From NCBI RefSeq assembly GCF_026427355.1, contig NZ_CP102664.1:1674001-1738000 (forward strand): 64,000 nucleotides of DNA. Direction: 5' to 3'. How positions within the stretch are numbered: the first letter of the stretch is position 1; every line of letters starts with the position of its first letter. The notes beneath the pieces are model-generated. The model was not told the DNA's origin. It saw only the letters and a list, made by a program, of their open reading frames with translations, and searched no databases. Position numbers and translations under genes: made by a program. Shown one piece after another: positions 17,446 through 25,624 of the stretch. The stretch is from Sphingobium sp. JS3065. Its GTDB lineage: Bacteria > Pseudomonadota > Alphaproteobacteria > Sphingomonadales > Sphingomonadaceae.

Positions 17446-18132
17446 CTAACCAATAATCTCCTCGATGAGCAGCAAGCCCAGAAAGCCGACGAAGAACATC
17501 GCGCTGATTAGCGGGCTGTCGGGCCGCTCATGGGCCTCGACCAGCAGTTCCTCGGTGACCAGATACAGCAGGGCCATAAGGCCGAAACTCAGGAAGCCCG
17601 CGATGACCACGGGCGGAAAGGTAGCGACCGGGGTCGCGACCAGTGCGCCAACCGGAAGGAGCAACGCCAGTCCGAACGTGATGGCGATCACCTTGCGCCT
17701 GGAGCGCACCGTCTCCCCGAGTTCGGCTGTCACCGTCAATCCGAGGAACAGCACTTCGAGCGTGAGCGCGATCGTCAACAGAAGGCCGGCTTTGGCGCCT
17801 GCGATGAATGCCAGCCCGAGCACCAGTCCATCGATGAGAATGTCGATGCCGATCGCGCCCAACATCGCCACCGGCCCCTTGGTCCGTCCTTCCAGGCCTT
17901 TGAGCGACAGCATGACAGCGACCCCGAGCGCACCGCCGATGAAGGTCGCCAACGGAGATGCTTCGTGCATGACCTGCGGCAATATTTCCGCGGCGGCGGC
18001 CGCGAACACCACGCCAGCGGCAAGATGCTGCATGGCGCTGACGAATGCGGGGCTCGGTTGGCGCCAGCTCGCCCATATCGAGCCCAGGATTACCGCCAGC
18101 ACCGGAATGAGCGTATATTGCAGCGCCAGCAT
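17446..18132 (-). CDS. ZIP-family metal transporter
   Basis: 228 residues, about eight membrane spans. ZIP signatures are present: HLAAGVVFAAAAAEILPQV (TM4 motif with His, Glu and nearby ligands), DILIDGLVLGLAF (Asp/Asp in the second conserved helix) and TEELLVEAHE. ZIP proteins move Zn2+, Fe2+, Cd2+ or related ions towards the cytosol. It is the last gene of the long czc operon, 19 bases after the MliC-like lipoprotein. An importer at the end of an efflux operon is curious; it may work in the reverse direction or serve re-uptake after over-export. Confidence 0.88.
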   Translation of the reverse strand: MLALQYTLIPVLAVILGSIWASWRQPSPAFVSAMQHLAAGVVFAAAAAEILPQVMHEASPLATFIGGALGVAVMLSLKGLEGRTKGPVAMLGAIGIDILIDGLVLGLAFIAGAKAGLLLTIALTLEVLFLGLTVTAELGETVRSRRKVIAITFGLALLLPVGALVATPVATFPPVVIAGFLSFGLMALLYLVTEELLVEAHERPDSPLISAMFFVGFLGLLLIEEIIG

Positions 18133-18151
18133 ATTCGTTCTCCTGCGAGCC

Positions 18152-18565
18152 CTAGATCCGACGACAGGCTTGGGCGGGATGCCCTTGACGGTTGATCGTC
18201 ATCTGCCCGCCCGTTGCATCGGCTGTGATCCGATCGCCGATATACTGAAGCCCTTGCCCCGGAGCACTGAGCCGTACCGGCTTTCCGCCAGCCGTGCTGC
18301 GCACCTCGATGGTCAGGCCATCGGCAAGGAAATCGACGGTGATTTGCGCACCGTCGTCACATCCATAAATGTGACGCCCAATGATCTGCGGATTTGTGCC
18401 GGCGAAATGATCTTCGTCGTGCGGATTGGACGAGGGCGCCTGGCTGGAGCAGCCTGCCGCGCTCAATATAATCAGGGCTGCGACCGCGAGAGAAGCCCCT
18501 GAAGATCGCAAGCGTCGTGGCACCTGCTTCAGTGCCGGCCCAATTTCCGTGGGCGCGACGAACAT
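18152..18565 (-). CDS. MliC-like lipoprotein
   Basis: 137 residues. The N-terminus has a basic stretch, a hydrophobic segment and a lipobox (IILSAAGCSS), so it should be a lipoprotein with its Cys near residue 39. The mature part has the short beta-rich MliC-type pattern: YGCDDGAQITVDFLADGLTI, then VRLSAPGQGLQY and a final Cys (QACRRI), likely disulfide-bonded to the first. MliC proteins inhibit c-type lysozyme, but the same fold appears in metal operons with unknown role. The ATG directly abuts the TAA of the SRPBCC gene (TAAATG), implying coupling. Confidence 0.75.
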   Translation of the reverse strand: MFVAPTEIGPALKQVPRRLRSSGASLAVAALIILSAAGCSSQAPSSNPHDEDHFAGTNPQIIGRHIYGCDDGAQITVDFLADGLTIEVRSTAGGKPVRLSAPGQGLQYIGDRITADATGGQMTINRQGHPAQACRRI

Positions 18566-19051
18566 TTAATGAGCCTTCCGTTTGGCAACGCGGCGATCAC
18601 CGCGCGAAAGCGGGCGCGCCGCCGGCGAGCCGGGTCTGAGGTAGCGCTCAAGAGCCCGGTCCGATTCCTTCATGCTGCCCAGGATGCGGCCTTTCATCTT
18701 GCGCGCAGCCAGAATCGAAACGAGGCCCCAGCAGCGCGTGGTGTGATGGATCTCAGTCCCAGAGGGAATCTCGTCGATCCGATAGGTTTCCTCGAGCATC
18801 ATCAGGCCCCGCAGCCCTGTCTTCCAACTGATTTCCGCGGGTTTGCGGAAGCGCGTGATCGTCGCAGGCGCCGTCAGGGGCTTGCGCAGGAAGGTGGTGT
18901 TGAACGTGTACCCGATCGCGCTGCCTTCCGATGCAACGCCCGACAGCCGGATGAACGGGTGCCACCGCGCGAAGCCGCCAAGGTCGGACACCGCCGTCCA
19001 CACACGCAGCGGTGACGTCGATAGGCACATCACATGCTCCACCTCAAACAT
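18566..19051 (-). CDS. SRPBCC-family protein in metal-efflux operon
   Basis: 161 residues from ATG 19051, overlapping the end of the ATPase gene by 8 bases. It shows the SRPBCC plan: MFEVEHVMCLSTSPLRVWTAV, DLGGFARWHPFI, a central ITRFRKPAEISWKT strand pair and a C-terminal helix KGRILGSMKESDRALERYL. The last 20 residues are Arg/Lys-rich. Members are cavity proteins with varied ligands. Position between a P1B ATPase and an MliC-like lipoprotein suggests a membrane- or lipid-related part of the metal response, but no direct evidence for metal binding is seen. Confidence 0.8.
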   Translation of the reverse strand: MFEVEHVMCLSTSPLRVWTAVSDLGGFARWHPFIRLSGVASEGSAIGYTFNTTFLRKPLTAPATITRFRKPAEISWKTGLRGLMMLEETYRIDEIPSGTEIHHTTRCWGLVSILAARKMKGRILGSMKESDRALERYLRPGSPAARPLSRGDRRVAKRKAH

Positions 19052-21578
19052 GATCGCGATCCTTGAAAGCAAGCAGCCGCAACGCATTGAACACGACGAC
19101 CAGCGTCGATCCTTCATGCGCAAGGACCGCCGGACCGATTCCGAGCCCAAGGATCGTTGCCGGCAGCAACACAGCGACGACACCAAGGCTCATATAAAGA
19201 TTCTGGCGAATAATCCGGCTCGTCTGCCGGCTGAGCCCAACCGCGAACGGCAAATGAGCGAGGTCATCAGCCATAAGCGCGACGTCTGCCGTCTCGAGCG
19301 CGACATCCGATCCTGCCGCTCCCATCGCAATACCCACGGTCGCATTGGCCATCGCCGGCGCATCGTTGACACCGTCACCGACCATCGCAACCTTGTCCTG
19401 CGCCTTCAGCTTCTTGATGGCCTCGACCTTGTCCTCGGGCATGAGATCGCCCCAGGCCTCATCCAGGCCCACCTGCTTGGCGATCGCGTCGGCGACACGC
19501 TGGTTGTCGCCCGAGATCATGATCATGCGGGTAATACCGAGCTCGCGCAGCCGGGCGAGTGTCGCGACGGCAGCGGCGCGGGGCGTGTCCATCAGCCCGA
19601 TCACGCCAAGATAGCGCTCGCCCCTGCGGACGATCATCGTTGTCCGGCCCGTCTCCTCAAGTTTCACACCGGCATCGCGCAGCCCTTCCGGCAACGGAGC
19701 ACCGTCGACCTCTCCAAATAATTTGGGACTGCCGATATGGACCGCCTCGCCTTCGACCATCGCCTGGACACCCCGACCCGTGATGCTGCGCAGGTCGGTA
19801 GCGGCCGGAATCCCCACCTCGCCGAGCCGCGCACGACCGCCAGAAGCAACGGCGGCGGCGAGCGGATGATCGCTCAGGCTCTCAACGGCGATGGCAATGC
19901 GCAGCAAATCCGCTTCGGTGGCGCCGTCGGCGGGAATAACATCGGTAATCTGGGGCCGGCCTTCGGTCAGCGTGCCAGTCTTGTCGAAAGCGATGGCCCG
20001 TAGGGTTCCAAGATTCTCGAGCGGCCCTCCTCCCTTGACCAGAACGCCGCCGCGCGCGGCCCGTGCAATTCCCGACAGCACGGCGCTTGGCGTCGCGATC
20101 GCGAGTGCGCAGGGACTGGCAGCCACCAGCACCGCCATGGCGCGATAGAAGCTGTCACGGAAGGGTTCGTCGATCACCACCCAGGCAAACAGCAGCAGCA
20201 CGACGAGCGCCAGAACGGCGGGCACGAAGATCCGCTCGAAGCGGTCGGTGAAGCGCTGGGTCGGCGACTTCTGCGCCTGAGCTTCGCCGACCATCTGCAC
20301 AACCTTGGCAAGCGTCGTGTCCTTGGACAGGCGGGAGACCTGCACCTCGATCGCGCCCGCGCCGTTGATCGTCCCTGCAAAGATCCGATACGCCGCCGCA
20401 ACCTTGTCAGGCTGCGCCGCAGCGCCCGCGGGATCGTCGACCGGTCGCTTGTCCACCGGCATGCTCTCGCCGGTGACCGGCGCCTGGTTGACGCTTGAGG
20501 TGCCGACCACCACGAACCCATCGGCCGGCATGCGTTCGTTGGGCTTGACGATCGCGATGTCGCCGACCGCAAGCTCCTCGACAGGGATTTCCCGGGTTTG
20601 CCCGTCCCGCCGTACCAGCGCGGTCTGAGGCGCAAGTTCAGCGAGCGCCTCGATGGCACGCTTGGCCCGGCCCATCGCATAATGTTCGAGCGAATGCCCC
20701 ATGCTGAACAGGAACAGCAGCAGCGCGCCTTCTGCCCAGGCACCCAGCGCGGCCGCACCGCCGGCGGCAACGAGCATGAGCGTATCGATCTCGAACCGCT
20801 TCATGCGCAAATTGTCGATCGCCTCGCGCAGCGTGAAATAGCCGCCCAAACCATAGGCCAGAATGTAGGACGCCATCGGTATCCAGGTCGGAGCGCTGGT
20901 GAGCTTTTCGACGCCGAAACCGACCGCTGCGAATGCGCCGCACATAATGGCGAAGATTATCTCGGTGTTTGCGCCGAATATCATCCCGCCATGCGCGTGA
21001 TCATGGCCCTCGCCTTCTTTGCCAGCGCCATGATCATGCCCCTCATGACCCTTTTCATCGCCATGAGCATGGCCGGCATGGGCGTCGGCAGCGCCCGCCG
21101 CCGCGGGCGATGATGGCGCCCTCCCCGGCTCGGCACGGACGCCGAGGCCCATTTCCCCGAGCAGACGACGAACATCGCTCTCCGAGATTGCTTCACGGTC
21201 GAAGTCCAACCGCACGACGCCGGCAGCAGACGCATCGGCCTCGACGATACCAGGAGCGCGGAGCAGTCGTTCCGCGACAGTGCGCGCGCGGCGCTGGTTG
21301 GAGAGCCCTTCGACATTCCAGCGCAGATGCCCAAATCGCTCTGTGATCTTCGCGCCTTCGCTTTGCGCGAGTTCCCGAATGCGCGGCAAGGACAGGAAAT
21401 CCGGGTCGTAATGGACACAAAGCTTTGCCGGTGCATCGCCTTCCGCCGCGATGATATGCGCGTCGCGAACACCTTCCCGCGCGCTGAGATTGGCCACCAG
21501 GCGCGCTACACAGCCATCGGCCGTGTCATCGACTTCGGGCAAGAGGAGCGGCAATTCCAGGCGCAGTTTTTCGGTCAT
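19044..21578 (-). CDS. P1B-4-type heavy-metal ATPase with His-rich N-terminus
   Basis: 844 residues. Core P-type motifs: TGES, the phosphorylation site DKTGTLT, and GDGVNDAPAMANATVG. The metal-site helices read ASPCALAIATPS (SPC, not CPC) and HEGSTLVVVFNALR (HEGxT), the signature of P1B-4 pumps (Co2+, Fe2+, Zn2+, Ni2+). Unusually for P1B-4, about 190 residues precede the first membrane span. They comprise two HMA-like folds without CxxC and then a His-rich linker (HAGHAHGDEKGHEGHDHGAG...). It overlaps the DUF190 gene upstream and the SRPBCC gene downstream, so it is within the czc operon. Likely exports Co/Zn/Cd-type ions from cytosol to periplasm, feeding the Czc system. Confidence 0.92.
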   Translation of the reverse strand: MTEKLRLELPLLLPEVDDTADGCVARLVANLSAREGVRDAHIIAAEGDAPAKLCVHYDPDFLSLPRIRELAQSEGAKITERFGHLRWNVEGLSNQRRARTVAERLLRAPGIVEADASAAGVVRLDFDREAISESDVRRLLGEMGLGVRAEPGRAPSSPAAAGAADAHAGHAHGDEKGHEGHDHGAGKEGEGHDHAHGGMIFGANTEIIFAIMCGAFAAVGFGVEKLTSAPTWIPMASYILAYGLGGYFTLREAIDNLRMKRFEIDTLMLVAAGGAAALGAWAEGALLLFLFSMGHSLEHYAMGRAKRAIEALAELAPQTALVRRDGQTREIPVEELAVGDIAIVKPNERMPADGFVVVGTSSVNQAPVTGESMPVDKRPVDDPAGAAAQPDKVAAAYRIFAGTINGAGAIEVQVSRLSKDTTLAKVVQMVGEAQAQKSPTQRFTDRFERIFVPAVLALVVLLLFAWVVIDEPFRDSFYRAMAVLVAASPCALAIATPSAVLSGIARAARGGVLVKGGGPLENLGTLRAIAFDKTGTLTEGRPQITDVIPADGATEADLLRIAIAVESLSDHPLAAAVASGGRARLGEVGIPAATDLRSITGRGVQAMVEGEAVHIGSPKLFGEVDGAPLPEGLRDAGVKLEETGRTTMIVRRGERYLGVIGLMDTPRAAAVATLARLRELGITRMIMISGDNQRVADAIAKQVGLDEAWGDLMPEDKVEAIKKLKAQDKVAMVGDGVNDAPAMANATVGIAMGAAGSDVALETADVALMADDLAHLPFAVGLSRQTSRIIRQNLYMSLGVVAVLLPATILGLGIGPAVLAHEGSTLVVVFNALRLLAFKDRDHV

Positions 21579-21931
21579 TGCGCCTCTCCCGGCGTGTCGC
21601 TCGGGGCGAAGCTTGCAGCTTCGCCCCCCACGATCTCGACGACTTCCAGGGTCATGAGGCCAATGCCGGTCACATCGGCGAGCGAAGCGACAAAGGCCCG
21701 GAGCCGTGCGTCCTCATCCACGATCTCGATAACCAGCGACTGATCATCCTCGAGGACATGACGGCGGTGGACATGTGCTGATCGGCCAAAGCCGACCAAT
21801 GCCTGAAGCACCGTAACCCCGGCCACTTTCGCGTCACGCGCGCGCGTCGCAACCACTTCGAATACCTTGCGATCGCCGAAGTAAGCGGCTTCGTCGGTGT
21901 AGATGCGCAGCAATTTTGCTTGTTCGTTCAT
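21575..21931 (-). CDS. DUF190 (UPF0166) PII-like protein
   Basis: 118 residues from ATG 21931. It carries the family pattern LLRIYTDEAAYFGDRKVFEVV, GVTVLQALVGFGRSAHVHR and LVIEIVDEDARLRAFV. The fold is PII-like (ferredoxin-type), expected to be trimeric and to sense a small ligand. It sits between czcA and the P1B-4 ATPase with a 4-base overlap with the latter. A close paralog follows the second czcA at 48160, so coupling with CzcA looks systematic. Probably modulates the pump; mechanism unknown. Confidence 0.9.
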   Translation of the reverse strand: MNEQAKLLRIYTDEAAYFGDRKVFEVVATRARDAKVAGVTVLQALVGFGRSAHVHRRHVLEDDQSLVIEIVDEDARLRAFVASLADVTGIGLMTLEVVEIVGGEAASFAPSDTPGEAQ

Positions 21932-21947
21932 CTTCTTGTCCTCTCTC

Positions 21948-24900
21948 TCAGGCCGTTGCTGGCGAGGCATTCGGGGCCTCTTCATCGTGCTGTTTTGCAG
22001 GCCGGCGACCGATCCGCTCGCCCAAGCCCAATACAACCTTGGAAATGGCGGGCAGCACCAGCAGGGTCAGGATCGTTGCCGCGATCAAACCGCCGATCAC
22101 GACGGTTGCGAGCGGCTTTTGGACCTCGGCGCCGGTGCCGTGCGCGAGCGCCATCGGTACGAAGCCGATCGCCGGCACGAAGCCTGTCATGATGACCGGC
22201 CGCACCTTTTCGAATGTGCCCTCGATGATGGCGCGGCTCAACTCGACGCCCGCCTCCAGCTTCTCCCGGATCGCGGTCATCACGACGAGACCGTTCAGGA
22301 CCGCGACCCCGGCGAGACAGATAAATCCGACCGCGGCGGAAACGGAGAAGGAGATGCCTGTCAGCCAGAGGGTGAAAACGCCGCCCGCAAGGCCCAAAGG
22401 CACCGCGAGAAACACCGACGCGGCCCGGGCAAGACCGCCCAGCGCCATGTAGAGCAAGCCGAAGATCGCCAGGAAACACAGGGGCACGACAATCGCGAGA
22501 CGCTGCGACGCCGCTTGCAGGTTCTGGAACTGGCCACCCCACTCCAGATAGGAGCCCGATGGCAAGGCCAGCTTGTCGACTTTGGCCTGGGCCTCGGCGA
22601 CGAAGGAACCGACGTCACGACCGCGCACATTGGCCTGGATGACGACGCGCCGCTTGCCATTCTCGCGGCTGATCTGGTTCAGACCTTCGCTGAACCGGAA
22701 CTGCGCGACCTGCGAGAGAGGTACGGAACCCCTGTGTCCGCCGGCTTCCTGGGGAAGCAGGACAGGAAGCGCGGCCAGGGCATCGAGGCTTTCGCGCGTG
22801 GCCGCCGGTACGCGCACGGTCACCTCGAAGCGCCGATCGCCCTCAAAGAGCAAACCCGCCTCACGCCCGCCCATCGCGGCCGCAACCGTGTCGGCGACTT
22901 CCTCGATGGTCAGGCCGTAACGCGCGATCGCCGCACGATCGAACTTCACGTCGAGCGTTGGCGAACCGCTGGTTTGTTCTGCCTTTACGTCCGCAGCGCC
23001 GGGAACGGTCTGGAGCGCACGAACGATTTCCTGCGCAGTGACGCCCATCTTGTCGAGATCATCGCCGTAGAGCTTGATCGCGACATCGCCACGCACGCCC
23101 GCGATCAGCTCGTTGAAGCGGAGCTGGATGGGCTGGCTGACCTCGAAGGCATTGCCGATCTTCGCGCCGGACTTTTCTTCGATCCGCTTGAGCACGTCGG
23201 CCTTCGTGTTGACGCCTTCAGGCCATTCTTCCTGTGGTTTAAGGATCACAAAGCCATCGGAAATGTTCGGCGGCATCGGGTCGGTCGCTACCTCCGCCGT
23301 GCCGGTTTTCGAGAACATGACCTCAACTTCGGGCAGGCTGGTGACCGCCTTTTCGACCTCGCGCTGCATCTCCAGTGACCGCTCAAGCGACACGGAGGGG
23401 ACGCGGGTCGAGGCAAGCGCGACATTCTTCTCGTCGAGCTGGGGGATGAACTCCTGTCCCAAGAAGCCGAAGACCAATGCCGACGCCGCGAAGAAAGCGA
23501 AGCCGGCGGCGATGAACGGCCATGGCTTTGCCACCGCTTTGTCCAGCAACGGCGCATAGCGCGCCTTGGTCTTGGCGATGATCCAGACCTCCTTTTCCGA
23601 GACCTTGCCTCGGATCAGGAGCGCAACCATCGCCGGTACGAAGGTGAGCGCAAGGATGAACGCCGCGACCAATGCGAGCATGATCGTGATGGCCATTGGC
23701 GAGAAGGTCTTGCCTTCCACACCAGTGAACATGAGCAGCGGCGCGAACGCGAGCAGGATGATGCCCTGGCCGAACACCGTCGGCTTGATCATCTCTTGGG
23801 ACGCCCGCATCGTCTCTTCGAGACGTTCGCGCAGGTTGAGCAACCGGCCTTCATGCTCCTGGCGGTGGGCGAGCCGCGCCAGGCAGTTTTCAATGATGAT
23901 CACCGCGCCATCGACGATCAGGCCGAAGTCGAGAGCGCCGAGGCTCATGAGGTTACCCGGCACGCGAAAGGCATTCATGCCGATCGCCATCATCAGGAAC
24001 GAGAAGGGAATGATGAGGACTGCGATGATCGCCGCGCGGACATTGCCGAGCAGCAGGAACAATGCGGCTGCGACCAGGATCGCGCCTTCGATCAGATTCC
24101 TTTGAACCGTGGCGACGGTTGCGTTGACGAGCTTCGATCGGTCGAGGACCGTCGTCACCTTGATCCCTGGCGGCAGCGACTTGCCAATCCCGTCCAGTCT
24201 CTCCCCGACATTGCGCGCGACGACGCGGCTATTCTCGCCGATCAGCATCAACGCGGTGCCGATGACGGCTTCATGGCCGTTCTGGCTCGCAGCGCCCGTG
24301 CGCAACTCGCCGCCGATCTTCACATTGGCGACGTCCTTGACCGCGATCGGCAAGCCGCCACGGGTCGCGACGATGGCGTCGGCAATTTCGTCGATATCGC
24401 GAATGCGCGCGTCCGCGCGGAGCAGGAACGCCTCACCGCCGCGATTGAAGTAGTTGGCGCCGACTGCAAGGTTCGATGCCTCCAGCGCCTTGGCGAGTTC
24501 GGAATAGGAGATGCCGTAGGAGGACAGCTTCACCGGATCGGGCTCGACGATATATTGCTTGGCGTAGCCGCCAATCGAGTCGATGCCAGCGACGCCCTTT
24601 ACGGTGCGAAGCTGCGGACGGATGATCCAATCCTGTACCGTGCGCAGATAAGCGGCACGGCCCACTTCGTCGGTCAGCCGAGCGCCTTCCGGGGTCAGAA
24701 AACTGCCATCCGACTGCCAGCCCGGCTGGCCGTTGCGAACGGTCGCGCCTTTCCCGCCGGGATTGGCGAAATCGACCGAATACATCAGCACTTCGCCAAG
24801 GCCCGTCGTGACCGGACCAATCTGCGGCTGCACGCCGTCGGGAAGCGTATCGCGCGCCTGTGTCAGCCGCTCGCTGACTTGCTGGCGAGCGAAGTAGAGA

Positions 24901-25205
24901 TCGGTCTTGTCGGTGAAGATAGCCGATACCTGGCTGAAGCCGTTGCGCGACAGCGAGCGGGTGGTTTCAAGGCCGGGAATGCCAGCCAGGGCGGTCTCGA
25001 TCGGGAAGGTGACGCGCTTTTCGATTTCAATCGGCGACAGGCCGCGTTCGACGGTGTTGATCTGGACCTGATTGTTGGTGATGTCCGGCACTGCGTCGAT
25101 CGGCAGCTTTGTCAGCTGCCACGCGCCGAAGCCGGCGATGACGAGAAAAAGGAGAACGACCGCCCAGCGTGCGCGGACGGATAGCGCCATTAAGTTCGCG
25201 ATCAT
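21948..25205 (-). CDS. czcA: CzcA-type RND heavy-metal efflux pump (copy 1)
   Basis: 1085 residues, full length for HME-RND. The N-terminus RARWAVVLLFLVIAGFGAWQL starts TM1, followed by TKLPIDAVPDITNNQVQI. TM4 carries DFGLIVDGAVIIIEN, the HME signature with the DxxxD proton-relay that marks Zn/Co/Cd pumps rather than CusA-type Cu/Ag pumps. The periplasmic FSKTGTAEVATDPMPPN loop is typical. It overlaps the lipoprotein gene by 4 bases and leads to the DUF190 gene 16 bases on. It works as a trimer with the CzcB adaptor and CzcC channel to export divalent cations across the envelope. Confidence 0.95.
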   Translation of the reverse strand: MIANLMALSVRARWAVVLLFLVIAGFGAWQLTKLPIDAVPDITNNQVQINTVERGLSPIEIEKRVTFPIETALAGIPGLETTRSLSRNGFSQVSAIFTDKTDLYFARQQVSERLTQARDTLPDGVQPQIGPVTTGLGEVLMYSVDFANPGGKGATVRNGQPGWQSDGSFLTPEGARLTDEVGRAAYLRTVQDWIIRPQLRTVKGVAGIDSIGGYAKQYIVEPDPVKLSSYGISYSELAKALEASNLAVGANYFNRGGEAFLLRADARIRDIDEIADAIVATRGGLPIAVKDVANVKIGGELRTGAASQNGHEAVIGTALMLIGENSRVVARNVGERLDGIGKSLPPGIKVTTVLDRSKLVNATVATVQRNLIEGAILVAAALFLLLGNVRAAIIAVLIIPFSFLMMAIGMNAFRVPGNLMSLGALDFGLIVDGAVIIIENCLARLAHRQEHEGRLLNLRERLEETMRASQEMIKPTVFGQGIILLAFAPLLMFTGVEGKTFSPMAITIMLALVAAFILALTFVPAMVALLIRGKVSEKEVWIIAKTKARYAPLLDKAVAKPWPFIAAGFAFFAASALVFGFLGQEFIPQLDEKNVALASTRVPSVSLERSLEMQREVEKAVTSLPEVEVMFSKTGTAEVATDPMPPNISDGFVILKPQEEWPEGVNTKADVLKRIEEKSGAKIGNAFEVSQPIQLRFNELIAGVRGDVAIKLYGDDLDKMGVTAQEIVRALQTVPGAADVKAEQTSGSPTLDVKFDRAAIARYGLTIEEVADTVAAAMGGREAGLLFEGDRRFEVTVRVPAATRESLDALAALPVLLPQEAGGHRGSVPLSQVAQFRFSEGLNQISRENGKRRVVIQANVRGRDVGSFVAEAQAKVDKLALPSGSYLEWGGQFQNLQAASQRLAIVVPLCFLAIFGLLYMALGGLARAASVFLAVPLGLAGGVFTLWLTGISFSVSAAVGFICLAGVAVLNGLVVMTAIREKLEAGVELSRAIIEGTFEKVRPVIMTGFVPAIGFVPMALAHGTGAEVQKPLATVVIGGLIAATILTLLVLPAISKVVLGLGERIGRRPAKQHDEEAPNASPATA

Positions 25206-25624
25206 GGGTACATTCCTGGGATCGTGCCCGCCGCGTCAGCGGTGGAGGCGTAGGACACAATGATTTGGGAGACAGCGGCAGCGTCTGCGATCGGCAAGCG
25301 CACGGCATATGAACCGGTGCGTGAACCCTTGGGGGCGATCCTGCTCCAGCGCGTGTCGGCGGTTACGTCGGGGCGACCATCTGAAAAACGGGCCACGACG
25401 TGGAGATGCCCATGAAGCATGCCAAGAGCCAATGCTGGGCGCCGGACCAGTCCGTGAACCAGAACGGTGTCACCGCCGTCCTCGGCATGGGCGCTCCAGA
25501 TTCTAAGCGATTTGCCGGATCTCGCTTCAGGCGTGATAGCGAGCGCCGGATTATTGGCGCAGGCTGACGTCAAAAAGCCGACCGCGCTTCCTGCTACGAT
25601 CTGCAGGGCTGTAGCGCGCCTCAT
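25202..25624 (-). CDS. Small exported (lipo)protein between czcB and czcA
   Basis: 140 residues. The N-terminus (MRRATALQIVAGSAVGFLTSAC) has a lipobox-like LTSAC with Cys at 22. The mature domain is predicted beta-rich with conserved-looking HGLVRRP and LGMLHGHLHVVARF, which place three His residues close together. It overlaps czcB upstream and czcA downstream by ATGA junctions, so it is translated as part of the efflux operon. No family recognised. The second czc cluster (42354-48145) has no equivalent gene, so it is a dispensable or specialising part. It may be a periplasmic metal-binding or assembly factor. Confidence 0.75.
   Translation of the reverse strand: MRRATALQIVAGSAVGFLTSACANNPALAITPEARSGKSLRIWSAHAEDGGDTVLVHGLVRRPALALGMLHGHLHVVARFSDGRPDVTADTRWSRIAPKGSRTGSYAVRLPIADAAAVSQIIVSYASTADAAGTIPGMYP

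Noticed and set aside
23796..25184. Long plus-strand open frame opposite czcA copy 1
   Set aside because: Antisense shadow of a highly GC-biased gene; the czcA product is unmistakable on the other strand.
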